NCBI GenBank assembly: GCA_009774375.1
Contig: VSNO01000116.1
Location: 1-15,019, forward strand
Source: Lachnospiraceae bacterium
GTDB lineage: Bacteria > Bacillota > Clostridia > Lachnospirales > Lachnospiraceae
Direction of reading: 5' to 3'
Length of the DNA: 15,019 nucleotides
Within the stretch, counting starts at the first letter, position 1, and each line of letters begins with the position of its first letter. Below the pieces are notes generated by a model. That model was given only the letters and a program-made list of their open reading frames with translations. It had not been told where the DNA came from and did not search any database. Below are positions 1 to 7,110 of the stretch, in pieces. The position numbers were made by a program, and so were the translations under genes.

Positions 1-661
1 CCCCCCCCTCACGGTACCCCTCCAGTCCCGAAAAATACGTACCCAGATGATCCTCGCGGCAGCCCGCCCAGTACTTCAGCCCAAACTTGTTCTCGATGGC
101 AATGACCAGACGCCCGTCAAGCTTCCTGTGGCGGTCACAGATCCGCAGGAAATCCTCATAGGGTGACACACCGCCTATATAAGCCTGTCCGTACTCAAAG
201 ACACCGATCAGCAGCACATAATCATAATCCTTATCGAGATGCGGCTCGATGTCCTTGAAGTTGCCGACCATGATCGTGATATTGTCCGCATTGCGGTTGC
301 GGTAGGCATTTACCATGCTGCGCTTCTTTGACAGGTCGATGCAGGTGACACTCCCTGCCCTCTTTGCAAGCGCCCCTGAGACCGCGCCGCACCCCGAACC
401 GATCTCCAGCACTTTATCTGTCTTCCTGAAGGGGATCCAGTCTATGATATTCGTCCGGAGAGGCGAAAAATGATAAAAAATGGGCCAGCTCTTCTCCGCC
501 TCTATGATCTTCGGAAAGTCTTCCGGTGGATTGTACATGGCAATGTCAAGCATCTTATCCTCAATATCACCATCCGTATACAAATCCTGTCCCGTATAGT
601 ACGTATAATCCATCGTGACACTGCCGATCTTCTCCTGTCTTGCCTGCGCTTCTTCCGCCAT
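1..661 (-). CDS. Class I SAM-dependent methyltransferase, partial (3' end beyond window)
   Basis: Reading the minus strand from ATG at 661 gives 220 uninterrupted codons to the window edge, so the C-terminus is missing. Residues 84-92 (VLEIGSGCG) are the glycine-rich SAM-binding motif I of Rossmann-fold methyltransferases. D109 in CIDLS fits the acidic residue that contacts the SAM ribose, and DYDYVLLIGVFEY (145-157) fits motif II. There is no signal peptide or membrane segment, so it should act in the cytoplasm. A GGTGA sequence lies about 8 nt upstream of the ATG. An in-frame GTG four codons earlier is possible but lacks a ribosome site. It follows wzt after a 124-bp spacer (662-785) that holds only a 6-bp hairpin (733-751) without a U-run and no clear promoter, so it is probably cotranscribed with the exporter. 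The likely role is methylation of a sugar or chain end; the substrate is not visible. The window ends inside a run of eight G codon bases. Confidence 0.85.
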   Translation of the reverse strand, partial: MAEEAQARQEKIGSVTMDYTYYTGQDLYTDGDIEDKMLDIAMYNPPEDFPKIIEAEKSWPIFYHFSPLRTNIIDWIPFRKTDKVLEIGSGCGAVSGALAKRAGSVTCIDLSKKRSMVNAYRNRNADNITIMVGNFKDIEPHLDKDYDYVLLIGVFEYGQAYIGGVSPYEDFLRICDRHRKLDGRLVIAIENKFGLKYWAGCREDHLGTYFSGLEGYREGG

Positions 662-785
662 TCTTTTCTTCACCCCGCTATTCTGATGCTCTTTTTATTC
701 CTATTTTACGATTCCTGTTTTTTTGTGCCCCGATCTGCCAAAAACGCAGATGCGGCCACCGTTTCCTGTGACACCCCGTCCGTGA

Positions 786-2135
786 TCACACACTTTTGAC
801 AGACACCACGGAATCCATGTCGTAGTATCCCACAGTATTCTTGTCGGACACCACTGTCACGTCGAGCGCATCATAGAGTCTGTGATACACTTTGAAGTCA
901 TCTCCCTCATACCCTGTCACGCCGAACGAGAGCAGGTACTCACCGCCCTGCAGTGACATCTTCTGTGTAAAGCAGACCTCCTTCGTGTCGCCGGACTTCA
1001 CCGGCTCGAGGAATGCCTTCTCAAACATCGTGTTCGTTCCCGTGATCTCCGTGCCCTTTGCCGTCTTGAATGAAAATGCAAAGATCGGCGCCGGCAGATC
1101 CTGGTAAAATTTTACCTTCATATAGATATTGAACGGAAGGCCCTTTAAGATCGAGTTCGTCCTCGTCCCACAGTCATCTGTCAGATAGATCTCCTCGATC
1201 ACCGCCTCCTGTGTCCCGTACTCCAGTGTCTTCGAGTCCTGCGCGCCTGTCTCTGCCTGCTGCCTCGCCCGCCTCTGCGCAGCCGCATGGGTCTGGACCG
1301 CCTCCTGCACCTGCGCGTCATTCAGAAGATCCTGCTCCTTCTTTGACGCCGGCAGTTCGTACTGACCCACCAGAACGCGCTTATAGTCATCGATCATCGC
1401 CTTGGGAGTCCCTTCCCCGAGCTTCACGCCCTGGTTGAGCAGGATCACCCTGTCGCAGTATTTCGCGATGCTGCTCAGGTCGTGGCTCACGATCATGATC
1501 GTCTTGCCCATCCTTTTGAATTCCTCGAACTTGTGATAGCACTTCGCCTGAAAAAACACATCACCGACAGAGAGCGCCTCGTCGACGATCAGGATCTCAG
1601 GGTCGATATTGATCGCCACCGAGAAAGCCAGACGCACAAACATACCGCTCGAGTACGTCTTTACCGGTTGACTGACATAGTCACCAATGTCCGCAAAATC
1701 GAGAATGTCCTGCATCCTCGCCTGAATCTCCTCGTTGGAAAAGCCATTCATCGTCCCGTTGAGATAGATGTTCTCCATCCCTGTATATTCCATATTGAAG
1801 CCGGCGCCCAGCTCCAGGAGCGCGGAGATCCTTCCATTCACGGCAACACTGCCGCTTGTCGGATTGAGGACACCCGTTATGATCTTCAGGATCGTAGACT
1901 TGCCGGAACCGTTCGTGCCGATAATGCCCACACACTCCCCCTGTCCGACCTCAAAGCTGATATCAGACAGCGCGTGCGCCTCGTGATATTTCTGTTTTCT
2001 GGTAAGTTTCAGAGCCTCTTTGAGCCTGTCCATCGGCCTGTCATAGAGCTTATAAACCTTGCTGACATGCTCCACCGCGATCGCTGTCTCGGCAGACGCA
2101 GCATTTTCTTCTGTTTGCAGCTGTTTGTCTTCCAT
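786..2135 (-). CDS. wzt: Polysaccharide ABC exporter ATP-binding protein, Wzt type with C-terminal recognition domain
   Basis: The ATPase of a two-component polysaccharide exporter, 449 residues. The ABC domain spans about residues 20-255: Walker A GTNGSGKST (73-81), signature YSSGM (161-165), Walker B ILIVDE (181-186) and H-loop H218. The early insertion containing DRLKEALKLTRKQKYHEAHA is typical of the Wzt/TagH branch. A hydrophilic Ala/Gln-rich linker (about 262-310) leads to a beta-rich C-terminal domain (about 311-449) of the Wzt_C type. In E. coli O8/O9a that domain binds the modified non-reducing end of the glycan and selects finished chains for export. TagH-type teichoic acid exporters lack this particular domain, so Wzt is the better name. 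The start has AGGGGG six nt upstream. It lies 44 bp after wzm and is followed by a methyltransferase gene. The ABC and exporter role are firm; recognition of a methylated end is inference. Confidence 0.93.
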   Translation of the reverse strand: MEDKQLQTEENAASAETAIAVEHVSKVYKLYDRPMDRLKEALKLTRKQKYHEAHALSDISFEVGQGECVGIIGTNGSGKSTILKIITGVLNPTSGSVAVNGRISALLELGAGFNMEYTGMENIYLNGTMNGFSNEEIQARMQDILDFADIGDYVSQPVKTYSSGMFVRLAFSVAINIDPEILIVDEALSVGDVFFQAKCYHKFEEFKRMGKTIMIVSHDLSSIAKYCDRVILLNQGVKLGEGTPKAMIDDYKRVLVGQYELPASKKEQDLLNDAQVQEAVQTHAAAQRRARQQAETGAQDSKTLEYGTQEAVIEEIYLTDDCGTRTNSILKGLPFNIYMKVKFYQDLPAPIFAFSFKTAKGTEITGTNTMFEKAFLEPVKSGDTKEVCFTQKMSLQGGEYLLSFGVTGYEGDDFKVYHRLYDALDVTVVSDKNTVGYYDMDSVVSVKSV

Positions 2136-2179
2136 AGTTCCCCCTGTATCCTGTCACACATTGCGGCAGCCGGCACTGC

Positions 2180-3001
2180 CTACAGCACATCGGCAAAGTG
2201 TACCTTAAGCCTTCTGAAGATCAGTGTGCCCGCCGCGAACAGCACAATCGTGACAGCCCAGAAATACACTGTCATACCGCCCATGGAGCCCTGCCAGAAC
2301 CACGCGTCGGCAAACATGGCATCCCTGTAACCATTTACGATGTAAAAGACCGGATTGCACCTGATGATCCCCTGGAGCAGCGGTTTGCCGTCAAGAAATC
2401 TGATGTTCCACAGGATCGGTGTCGCCCACATGCCTACCTGCAGGAAAATATTGACGATCTGCATCAGATCCCTGAAAAAGACTGCGATCGCACAGGTCGT
2501 GTAACTCAATGCCAGCACAAACATGAACATGCAGAAACTAAAATAGGGCAGCTGCAGCAGATACAGATCCGGCGTATAGCCATAGCACACATACAGCACG
2601 AGCATAAATGCCACAAAAAAGATGTGGATGAAGGACGCGGCGATCAGCTTTACCACCGGTATGATACGGATCTGAAATACGACCTTTTTCACCAGATAAC
2701 TGTACTCGAGCAGGGATGTCGTCCCGTTGCTGACCGCCTCGCTGAAATAAAACCACGGCACGAGTCCCGCCGTCAGCCACAGCACATAGGGCGCCTCCGT
2801 CCCCGCTGTCAGCAGCTCCTTCTTGTCCGGCATCATGATATATCCAAACACAAACCAGTACAACAGCACGGTCACGACTGGCTGCGCAAATGCCCAGACG
2901 CGCCCGAGATAGGAACCGGCGAAACGGTTCTTGAAATCATTTTTTGCCAGACTCCAGATCAACTGTCTCGACTGCCACAGCCCTGCTAAACCATTCCTCA
3001 T
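2180..3001 (-). CDS. wzm: Polysaccharide ABC exporter permease (ABC-2 type, Wzm/TagG family)
   Basis: A 273-residue integral membrane protein, the usual size for this family. The N-terminal amphipathic stretch NDFKNRFAGSYLGRVWAFAQ (21-40) is the conserved cytoplasmic gate helix and first helix region of O-antigen and teichoic acid export permeases. About six hydrophobic segments follow, including ones around 40-56, 70-92, 112-140, 150-175, 183-202 and 243-264. It should form the translocation channel together with the adjacent Wzt ATPase and move an undecaprenyl-linked polysaccharide across the membrane. Its ATG overlaps the rfbC stop codon in an ATGA arrangement (4 nt shared), with AAAGGA nine nt upstream, so translation is probably coupled. 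The context of dTDP-sugar genes upstream and Wzt downstream supports a polysaccharide rather than a drug substrate. Confidence 0.93.
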   Translation of the reverse strand: MRNGLAGLWQSRQLIWSLAKNDFKNRFAGSYLGRVWAFAQPVVTVLLYWFVFGYIMMPDKKELLTAGTEAPYVLWLTAGLVPWFYFSEAVSNGTTSLLEYSYLVKKVVFQIRIIPVVKLIAASFIHIFFVAFMLVLYVCYGYTPDLYLLQLPYFSFCMFMFVLALSYTTCAIAVFFRDLMQIVNIFLQVGMWATPILWNIRFLDGKPLLQGIIRCNPVFYIVNGYRDAMFADAWFWQGSMGGMTVYFWAVTIVLFAAGTLIFRRLKVHFADVL

Positions 3002-3582
3002 CGCTTAAAATCCTTTATTCCGCCCCACTTCTGATCCTTGTCGGAAAAGATCAGCTCCATCCCCTCCGGGATCGGCCACTCTATGCCGATATCGGGATCG
3101 CTCCACAGCAGTCCCCCCTCATCATTCGGGTGATAGAAATCAGTACATTTATAACAAAACTCCGCATACTCTGACAGGACAAGAAATCCATGGGCAAAAT
3201 TCTTGGGAACGAAAAACTGTTTCTTGTTCTCCTCGGACAGAACAACACCAAACCATTTTCCAAATGTCCTGGAGCCTTCCCTGAGATCCACAGCCACATC
3301 GAACACCTCGCCCCGCACTGCGCGGACGAGCTTATCCTGCGGATACTGCTTCTGAAAATGAAGTCCTCTGAGAACCCCTCTCTTCGACGCCGACTGATTG
3401 TCCTGCACGAATATATGGTCGATTCCCGCTTCTTTAAAATCATTATAGTTGTAGGTCTCCATAAAATAACCTCTGTTATCTCCAAACACCTGCGGCGTGA
3501 TCACCCTAAGTCCCTCTATGACCACTCTGTCCTCAATGCCAATACCATTGGCATAGCATTCCTCTACTGTAATCTTTCCCAT
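2998..3582 (-). CDS. rfbC: dTDP-4-dehydrorhamnose 3,5-epimerase
   Basis: RmlC converts dTDP-4-keto-6-deoxy-glucose to dTDP-4-keto-L-rhamnose, the third step of dTDP-L-rhamnose synthesis in the cytosol. The 194 residues form a cupin with the family's landmarks: QDNQSASKRGVLRGLHFQ around 60-77, with catalytic-type His75; the VAVDLREGS segment (97-104) around Asp99; KNFAHGFLVLS (127-137); and tyrosines 144 and 150 ahead of LLWSDPDIGIEWP (158-170). The length is slightly above the usual 180-190 because of a short N-terminal extension. ATG at 3582 has AAAGGA about 11 nt upstream. It follows the smaller GH25 gene by 69 bp and overlaps wzm by 4 bp. No rmlD reductase is adjacent, so the final reduction must be encoded elsewhere. 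Confidence 0.95.
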   Translation of the reverse strand: MGKITVEECYANGIGIEDRVVIEGLRVITPQVFGDNRGYFMETYNYNDFKEAGIDHIFVQDNQSASKRGVLRGLHFQKQYPQDKLVRAVRGEVFDVAVDLREGSRTFGKWFGVVLSEENKKQFFVPKNFAHGFLVLSEYAEFCYKCTDFYHPNDEGGLLWSDPDIGIEWPIPEGMELIFSDKDQKWGGIKDFKR

Positions 3583-3651
3583 ATTTTCATGATTCCTTTC
3601 CCTGTTTCAATCATTCCATCCCGATCTGCTTCAACGACAATATTTTTCAGA

Positions 3652-4962
3652 TCACTCGATTCCCAGATAACTGACATTCAGATCCACTCTTCCCTCTATG
3701 CCCGCGACCGATCCGTTCGACGTATACTGCCACATATCGTAGCGTCCCTCGTACAGCGGGGTCTGCCTGTATTCCGCAAGCCACACGTTCGGCGCATCCA
3801 TCTCATCCACGATAAGGTTGTTGTAAAACCAGTTGCGCCCCGAGTACACGCCTGCGTCAAGCCCCGCGTTCTGGATCGTCTGGCAGAACGCATTGATCAC
3901 CGCTGTCCTCGTTCCCGGATCCAGGTTGTCCGCCCTTCCGTTTCCGCCAGCGCCCTCCGTGTCGATAAAGACCGGATACTCGATCTCGGTATCGCCGAGC
4001 AGGGATACCACCATACTCGCCTCCTCGACAGCCTCCACGAGGTTCGTCGCCTGCGTGAAGAAATACAGGCCGACCTTGATGCCTGCCTTTTTCGCACCAG
4101 TCAGGTTTTTATAAAAATACGGATCCTCGAGCAGCCATCCCGAGGAGGAACCTCTGTAACCGCACCGTATGATCGCAAAATCAACCCCCTCAGCCTTCAC
4201 GACCTCCCAGTCGATCTCGCCGTTCCACTTCGACACGTCAATGCCGAGCTTGACCGCATTTGCACGCTCGTCCTCCTCCAGCTCGAGCAGCGCCGTGTAC
4301 TGGGAATCATCTTCGTCCTCGCTGTCGAGCTCCTTATCACTGGTGTCCTCCTTCAGGATATCGACCTCCGACTCCGCATGGACAAAGAAGTCAATATCAT
4401 CGATCACCGTGTAGGACACGATGGACTTCACCCTGACGCTGACAGGGGAAGCCGGCACCTTGAAGCCCTGCTGCTGCTCCAGCGAAACCTTGTATTCCCC
4501 GGGCTTGATATCGGAGATCAGTATGATGCCGTCCCTGTCCTCGTCGACGTACACGCCCGTATCCGCGACCTCCACTGCAAACTCCTGGCCAGAGACCACC
4601 TCGCCCCTGTCATCCATGATCTTCACCCTGATATCGCGCTCGACAGAGCTTGCCGAGACTGTGAGACTGCGCACCGGATCACCGTTTTCATCCACCTCAT
4701 CATATGTATTCTGACTGGAACTGTTTGGCACATCGGCATCAAAGAACTCGCTGTCCTTCAGAAACGCCGATAAGTCCGCGCCATGCACCTTTCCATCCGC
4801 TTCTATGATCTGACTGGAAACACTGTCCGCACTGCCGTTGCCGACCGGTCTGGCATCCTTTCCCACAAAGCGGTTGTAATTCATCAGGACAACCGCCGCC
4901 ATGACAGCCAGCAGGATACACAGCACAAACAGTATTCCGATCCTCTTCCCCTTAGAGTCCAT
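3652..4962 (-). CDS. Membrane-anchored GH25 lysozyme (N-acetylmuramidase), short paralogue
   Basis: A 436-residue predicted wall hydrolase. A short positive N-terminus and one hydrophobic helix (8-28) anchor it with the rest outside; there is no clear signal peptidase site. Residues about 98-207 form a beta-rich prealbumin/SpaA-like module that contains DEDRDG (140-145), a DxDxDG calcium-loop-like motif. An acidic linker (about 203-236) leads to the GH25 domain (238-436). GH25 landmarks are GIDVSKWNGEIDW with Asp242, the FIDTE strand with Asp334 and Glu336 (the expected catalytic acidic pair), and VDLN (426-429). The family cleaves the MurNAc-GlcNAc bond of peptidoglycan. ATG at 4962 is preferred over TTG at 4968; both lie inside the end of rfbA, and AGAGGT precedes the start, so translation is probably coupled. 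The module and the catalytic domain are clearly paralogous to the 1199-residue protein at 7111-10710. Substrate detail and partner are not shown by the sequence. Confidence 0.92.
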   Translation of the reverse strand: MDSKGKRIGILFVLCILLAVMAAVVLMNYNRFVGKDARPVGNGSADSVSSQIIEADGKVHGADLSAFLKDSEFFDADVPNSSSQNTYDEVDENGDPVRSLTVSASSVERDIRVKIMDDRGEVVSGQEFAVEVADTGVYVDEDRDGIILISDIKPGEYKVSLEQQQGFKVPASPVSVRVKSIVSYTVIDDIDFFVHAESEVDILKEDTSDKELDSEDEDDSQYTALLELEEDERANAVKLGIDVSKWNGEIDWEVVKAEGVDFAIIRCGYRGSSSGWLLEDPYFYKNLTGAKKAGIKVGLYFFTQATNLVEAVEEASMVVSLLGDTEIEYPVFIDTEGAGGNGRADNLDPGTRTAVINAFCQTIQNAGLDAGVYSGRNWFYNNLIVDEMDAPNVWLAEYRQTPLYEGRYDMWQYTSNGSVAGIEGRVDLNVSYLGIE

Positions 4963-5821
4963 TGGCAACCTCTACAAGATATTTTCCGTAATCTGTCTTC
5001 ATCAGCGGCTCCGCAAGCTTCAAAAGCTGCTCCCTCGTGATGAAGCCTCTCTTATATGCGATCTCCTCGATGCAGGATATATAAAGCCCCTGCCTCTTCT
5101 GGAACGCACAGACAAAGTCCGCAGCGTCGAGGAGCGAGTCGTGATTTCCTGTGTCAAGCCATGCGAAACCGCGCCCCATCGTCTCGACTGTCAGTGTCCC
5201 GCGCCGAAGATACTCATTGTTGATGCTCGTGATCTCGATCTCACCTCTCGCCGACGGCTTTACATTTCTGGCGATCCCGACAACATCATTGTCGTAAAAG
5301 TACAGTCCCGGCACCGCATAGTTGCTCCTTGGCTTCTCCGGTTTCTCCTCGATGGAGATCGCCCTTCCGTCCTTGTCAAACTCCACGACACCATACTCCC
5401 GCGGATCGCGCACATAGTATCCGAATATCGTGGCGCCGCTCTCCTTTGCCGCGACGCGCTGCAGGAGTTTCGAAAAACTCTGCCCATAAAAAATATTGTC
5501 GCCGAGCACCAGCGCCACTGAATCCGTTCCGATAAAATCAGCGCCGATGATAAATGCGTCCGCAAGTCCTCTTGGCTGTTCCTGCACCGCGTACTCCATA
5601 TGAAGCCCCAGCTGTTCACCTGTGCCGAACAGTTCCTCGAATACCGGCAGATCGCGCGGTGTCGAGATGATCAGTATGTCCCTGATCCCTGCAAGCATCA
5701 GTGTCGACAGCGGATAATAGATCATCGGCTTATCATAGACCGGCATGATCTGCTTGGAGATCGCCTTGGTCAGTGGATAGAGTCTCGTGCCGCTGCCGCC
5801 TGCTAATATAATCCCTTTCAT
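4952..5821 (-). CDS. rfbA: Glucose-1-phosphate thymidylyltransferase
   Basis: RmlA joins dTTP and glucose-1-phosphate to give dTDP-glucose, the entry step of dTDP-deoxysugar synthesis. From ATG at 5821 the protein is 289 residues, the normal length for the short RmlA form. It shows the nucleotide-binding signature LAGGSGTRLYPLT (6-18), Lys24, the metal-binding Asp108 in LGDNIFYG, the substrate segment IEEKPEKP (157-164), and WLDTGNHDSLLDA (221-233) with Asp223. AAGGAG lies 10 nt upstream of this ATG; open frame further upstream (to 5878) has no matching ribosome site or homology. It follows rfbB after a structured 118-bp spacer, and its last 11 bases overlap the start of the GH25 gene. Confidence 0.97.
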   Translation of the reverse strand: MKGIILAGGSGTRLYPLTKAISKQIMPVYDKPMIYYPLSTLMLAGIRDILIISTPRDLPVFEELFGTGEQLGLHMEYAVQEQPRGLADAFIIGADFIGTDSVALVLGDNIFYGQSFSKLLQRVAAKESGATIFGYYVRDPREYGVVEFDKDGRAISIEEKPEKPRSNYAVPGLYFYDNDVVGIARNVKPSARGEIEITSINNEYLRRGTLTVETMGRGFAWLDTGNHDSLLDAADFVCAFQKRQGLYISCIEEIAYKRGFITREQLLKLAEPLMKTDYGKYLVEVANGL

Positions 5822-5939
5822 TGATCGTCTGCTCCTTATATTTTTTGTGATGTGCGGCGCATCTGCCCTGCGCATCATATGTCAAAGTGGGAACGCCCTA
5901 CCCTGCGGTACTGACGTTCCCTGTTTCCTCACCGTAAAA
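5822..5939 (-). other. Structured spacer between rfbB and rfbA
   Basis: This 118-bp gap is longer than the other gaps in the rfb unit and is rich in inverted repeats. A 7-bp perfect stem (5889-5895 with 5915-5921, minus-strand GGGAACG/CGTTCCC) closes a 19-nt loop that itself contains TACC-GCAG-GGTA. A second imperfect stem (5849-5855 with 5870-5876, six of seven pairs) lies nearer rfbA. Neither is followed by a U-run on the minus strand, so they do not look like intrinsic terminators. A TTGACA at about 5879-5884 has no -10 box at the right distance. The spacer ends in the rfbA ribosome site (AAGGAG). It may be an RNA stability or processing element; this is inference. Confidence 0.4.
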
Positions 5940-7016
5940 CTATTTATACATCTCGGCATAATACTTCTGGTACTCGCCGCTTGTCGCATTCTTCATCCAG
6001 TCCTCATGCTCAAAATACCACTGGATCGTCCGCCTGATCCCGTCCTGAAACATCGTCTCGGGCTCCCAGCCGATCTCCGCCCTGATCTTATCCGGCGCGA
6101 TCGCGTAGCGCCTGTCATGACCCTTTCTGTCCTCGACATACGTGATCAGATCCTTCGATACCAGTTTCTTTCTCGGATCATCGTCCGCAAGCTGCTGCTG
6201 GAGTGTCTCGAGAATGATATGGATGATCTCGATGTTCTGCTTCTCATTGTGTCCGCCTATATTGTAGGTCTCGAACAGCCTGCCCTTCTCCTGCACCATG
6301 TCGATCGCTTTTGCGTGATCCTCGACATAGAGCCAATCGCGCACATTCTTACCGTCGCCGTACACCGGGAGATCCTTTCCCTGCAGCGCATTGTTGATGA
6401 TCAGCGGGATAAACTTCTCCGGAAACTGGTAGGGGCCGTAATTGTTGGAACAGTTGGTGATGTTCGCCGGAAACTGGTAAGTATCCATGTACGATCTCAC
6501 AAGCATGTCCGAGGACGCCTTGCTCGCAGAGTACGGGCTGTGCGGCGCATACGGCGTCGTCTCATAGAAATATCCGCCGTCTTCCTCGAGAGAACCGTAC
6601 ACTTCGTCCGTAGAAACATGGAGAAACTTCTTGTCCGCCTTGAAACTGCCGTCTGGAAGCTCCCATGCCGCCCTCGCACAGTTGAGCATCACCGCAGTGC
6701 CGAGCACATTCGTCCGCACGAACACCTCCGGATCCCTGATGCTCCTGTCCACATGGCTCTCCGCCGCGAAATGCACCACCCTGTCGATGTCATTCTCCGC
6801 AAAGATCTTTGTGATCGCCTCCTTGTCCGTGATGTCAGCCTTTATGAATGTATAGTTATCCCTGTTCTCGATCTCTTTCAGATTCTCGAGATTTCCGGCA
6901 TAAGTCAGCGCGTCCACATTGATGATCCTGATCTCGTTGTCATATTTCCGAAACATATAATGAATGTAGTTCGAGCCGATAAAGCCCGCACCGCCAGTCA
7001 CCAAATAAGTTCTCAT
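5940..7016 (-). CDS. rfbB: dTDP-glucose 4,6-dehydratase
   Basis: RmlB oxidises, dehydrates and reduces dTDP-glucose to dTDP-4-keto-6-deoxyglucose. It is a 358-residue extended short-chain dehydrogenase: NAD-binding TGGAGFIGSNY (7-17), the catalytic TDE triad in VSTDEVYG (134-141, T136-D137-E138), and YSASK (162-166) supplying the Tyr/Lys pair. The segment NNYGPYQFPEKFIPL (191-205) and the C-terminal GHDRRYAI block are RmlB signatures. ATG at 7016 is chosen over ATG at 7025 because GGAGG is only 1 nt from the latter but 10 nt from the former, and because the Rossmann strand then begins normally (MRTYLVTGG). It is the first gene after a sigma-A-like promoter (7056-7084) and heads the rfbB-rfbA-GH25-rfbC-wzm-wzt unit. 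Confidence 0.97.
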   Translation of the reverse strand: MRTYLVTGGAGFIGSNYIHYMFRKYDNEIRIINVDALTYAGNLENLKEIENRDNYTFIKADITDKEAITKIFAENDIDRVVHFAAESHVDRSIRDPEVFVRTNVLGTAVMLNCARAAWELPDGSFKADKKFLHVSTDEVYGSLEEDGGYFYETTPYAPHSPYSASKASSDMLVRSYMDTYQFPANITNCSNNYGPYQFPEKFIPLIINNALQGKDLPVYGDGKNVRDWLYVEDHAKAIDMVQEKGRLFETYNIGGHNEKQNIEIIHIILETLQQQLADDDPRKKLVSKDLITYVEDRKGHDRRYAIAPDKIRAEIGWEPETMFQDGIRRTIQWYFEHEDWMKNATSGEYQKYYAEMYK

Positions 7017-7055
7017 CAAATACATACCTCCACATGAATTTTAATCGTACATCTC

Positions 7056-7084
7056 ATTTTATCCCAAATCCGGTAAGAATGCAA
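7056..7084 (-). promoter_or_regulatory. Predicted sigma-A promoter for the rfbB-wzt unit
   Basis: On the minus strand the -35 box TTGCAT (7079-7084) is separated by exactly 17 bp from the -10 box TAAAAT (7056-7061). Start of transcription would fall near 7049, leaving a leader of about 33 nt before the rfbB ATG. It lies in the 94-bp gap after the large GH25 gene. A 5-bp inverted repeat GCAAC/GTTGC in the same gap lacks a U-run, so read-through from upstream is also possible. Confidence 0.6.
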
Positions 7085-7110
7085 CCCTAATGTTGCTATA
7101 CTATGTCGCA

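Noticed and set aside
662..785. Intrinsic terminator between wzt and the methyltransferase gene (6-bp stem at 733-751).
   Set aside because: The stem is short and is followed by GGGGCACAAAA on the transcribed sense, not by a U-run.
3190..4773. Long open frame on the plus strand opposite the GH25 and rfbC genes (527 codons); a similar one lies at 5787-7037 opposite rfbB.
   Set aside because: Both lie antisense to genes with clear family motifs, have His/Arg/Ile-rich sequence without recognisable domains, and arise from codon bias of the real genes.
5866..5890. Promoter before rfbA based on a perfect TTGACA.
   Set aside because: No acceptable -10 box occurs 16-18 bp downstream; the sequence there is GC-rich.
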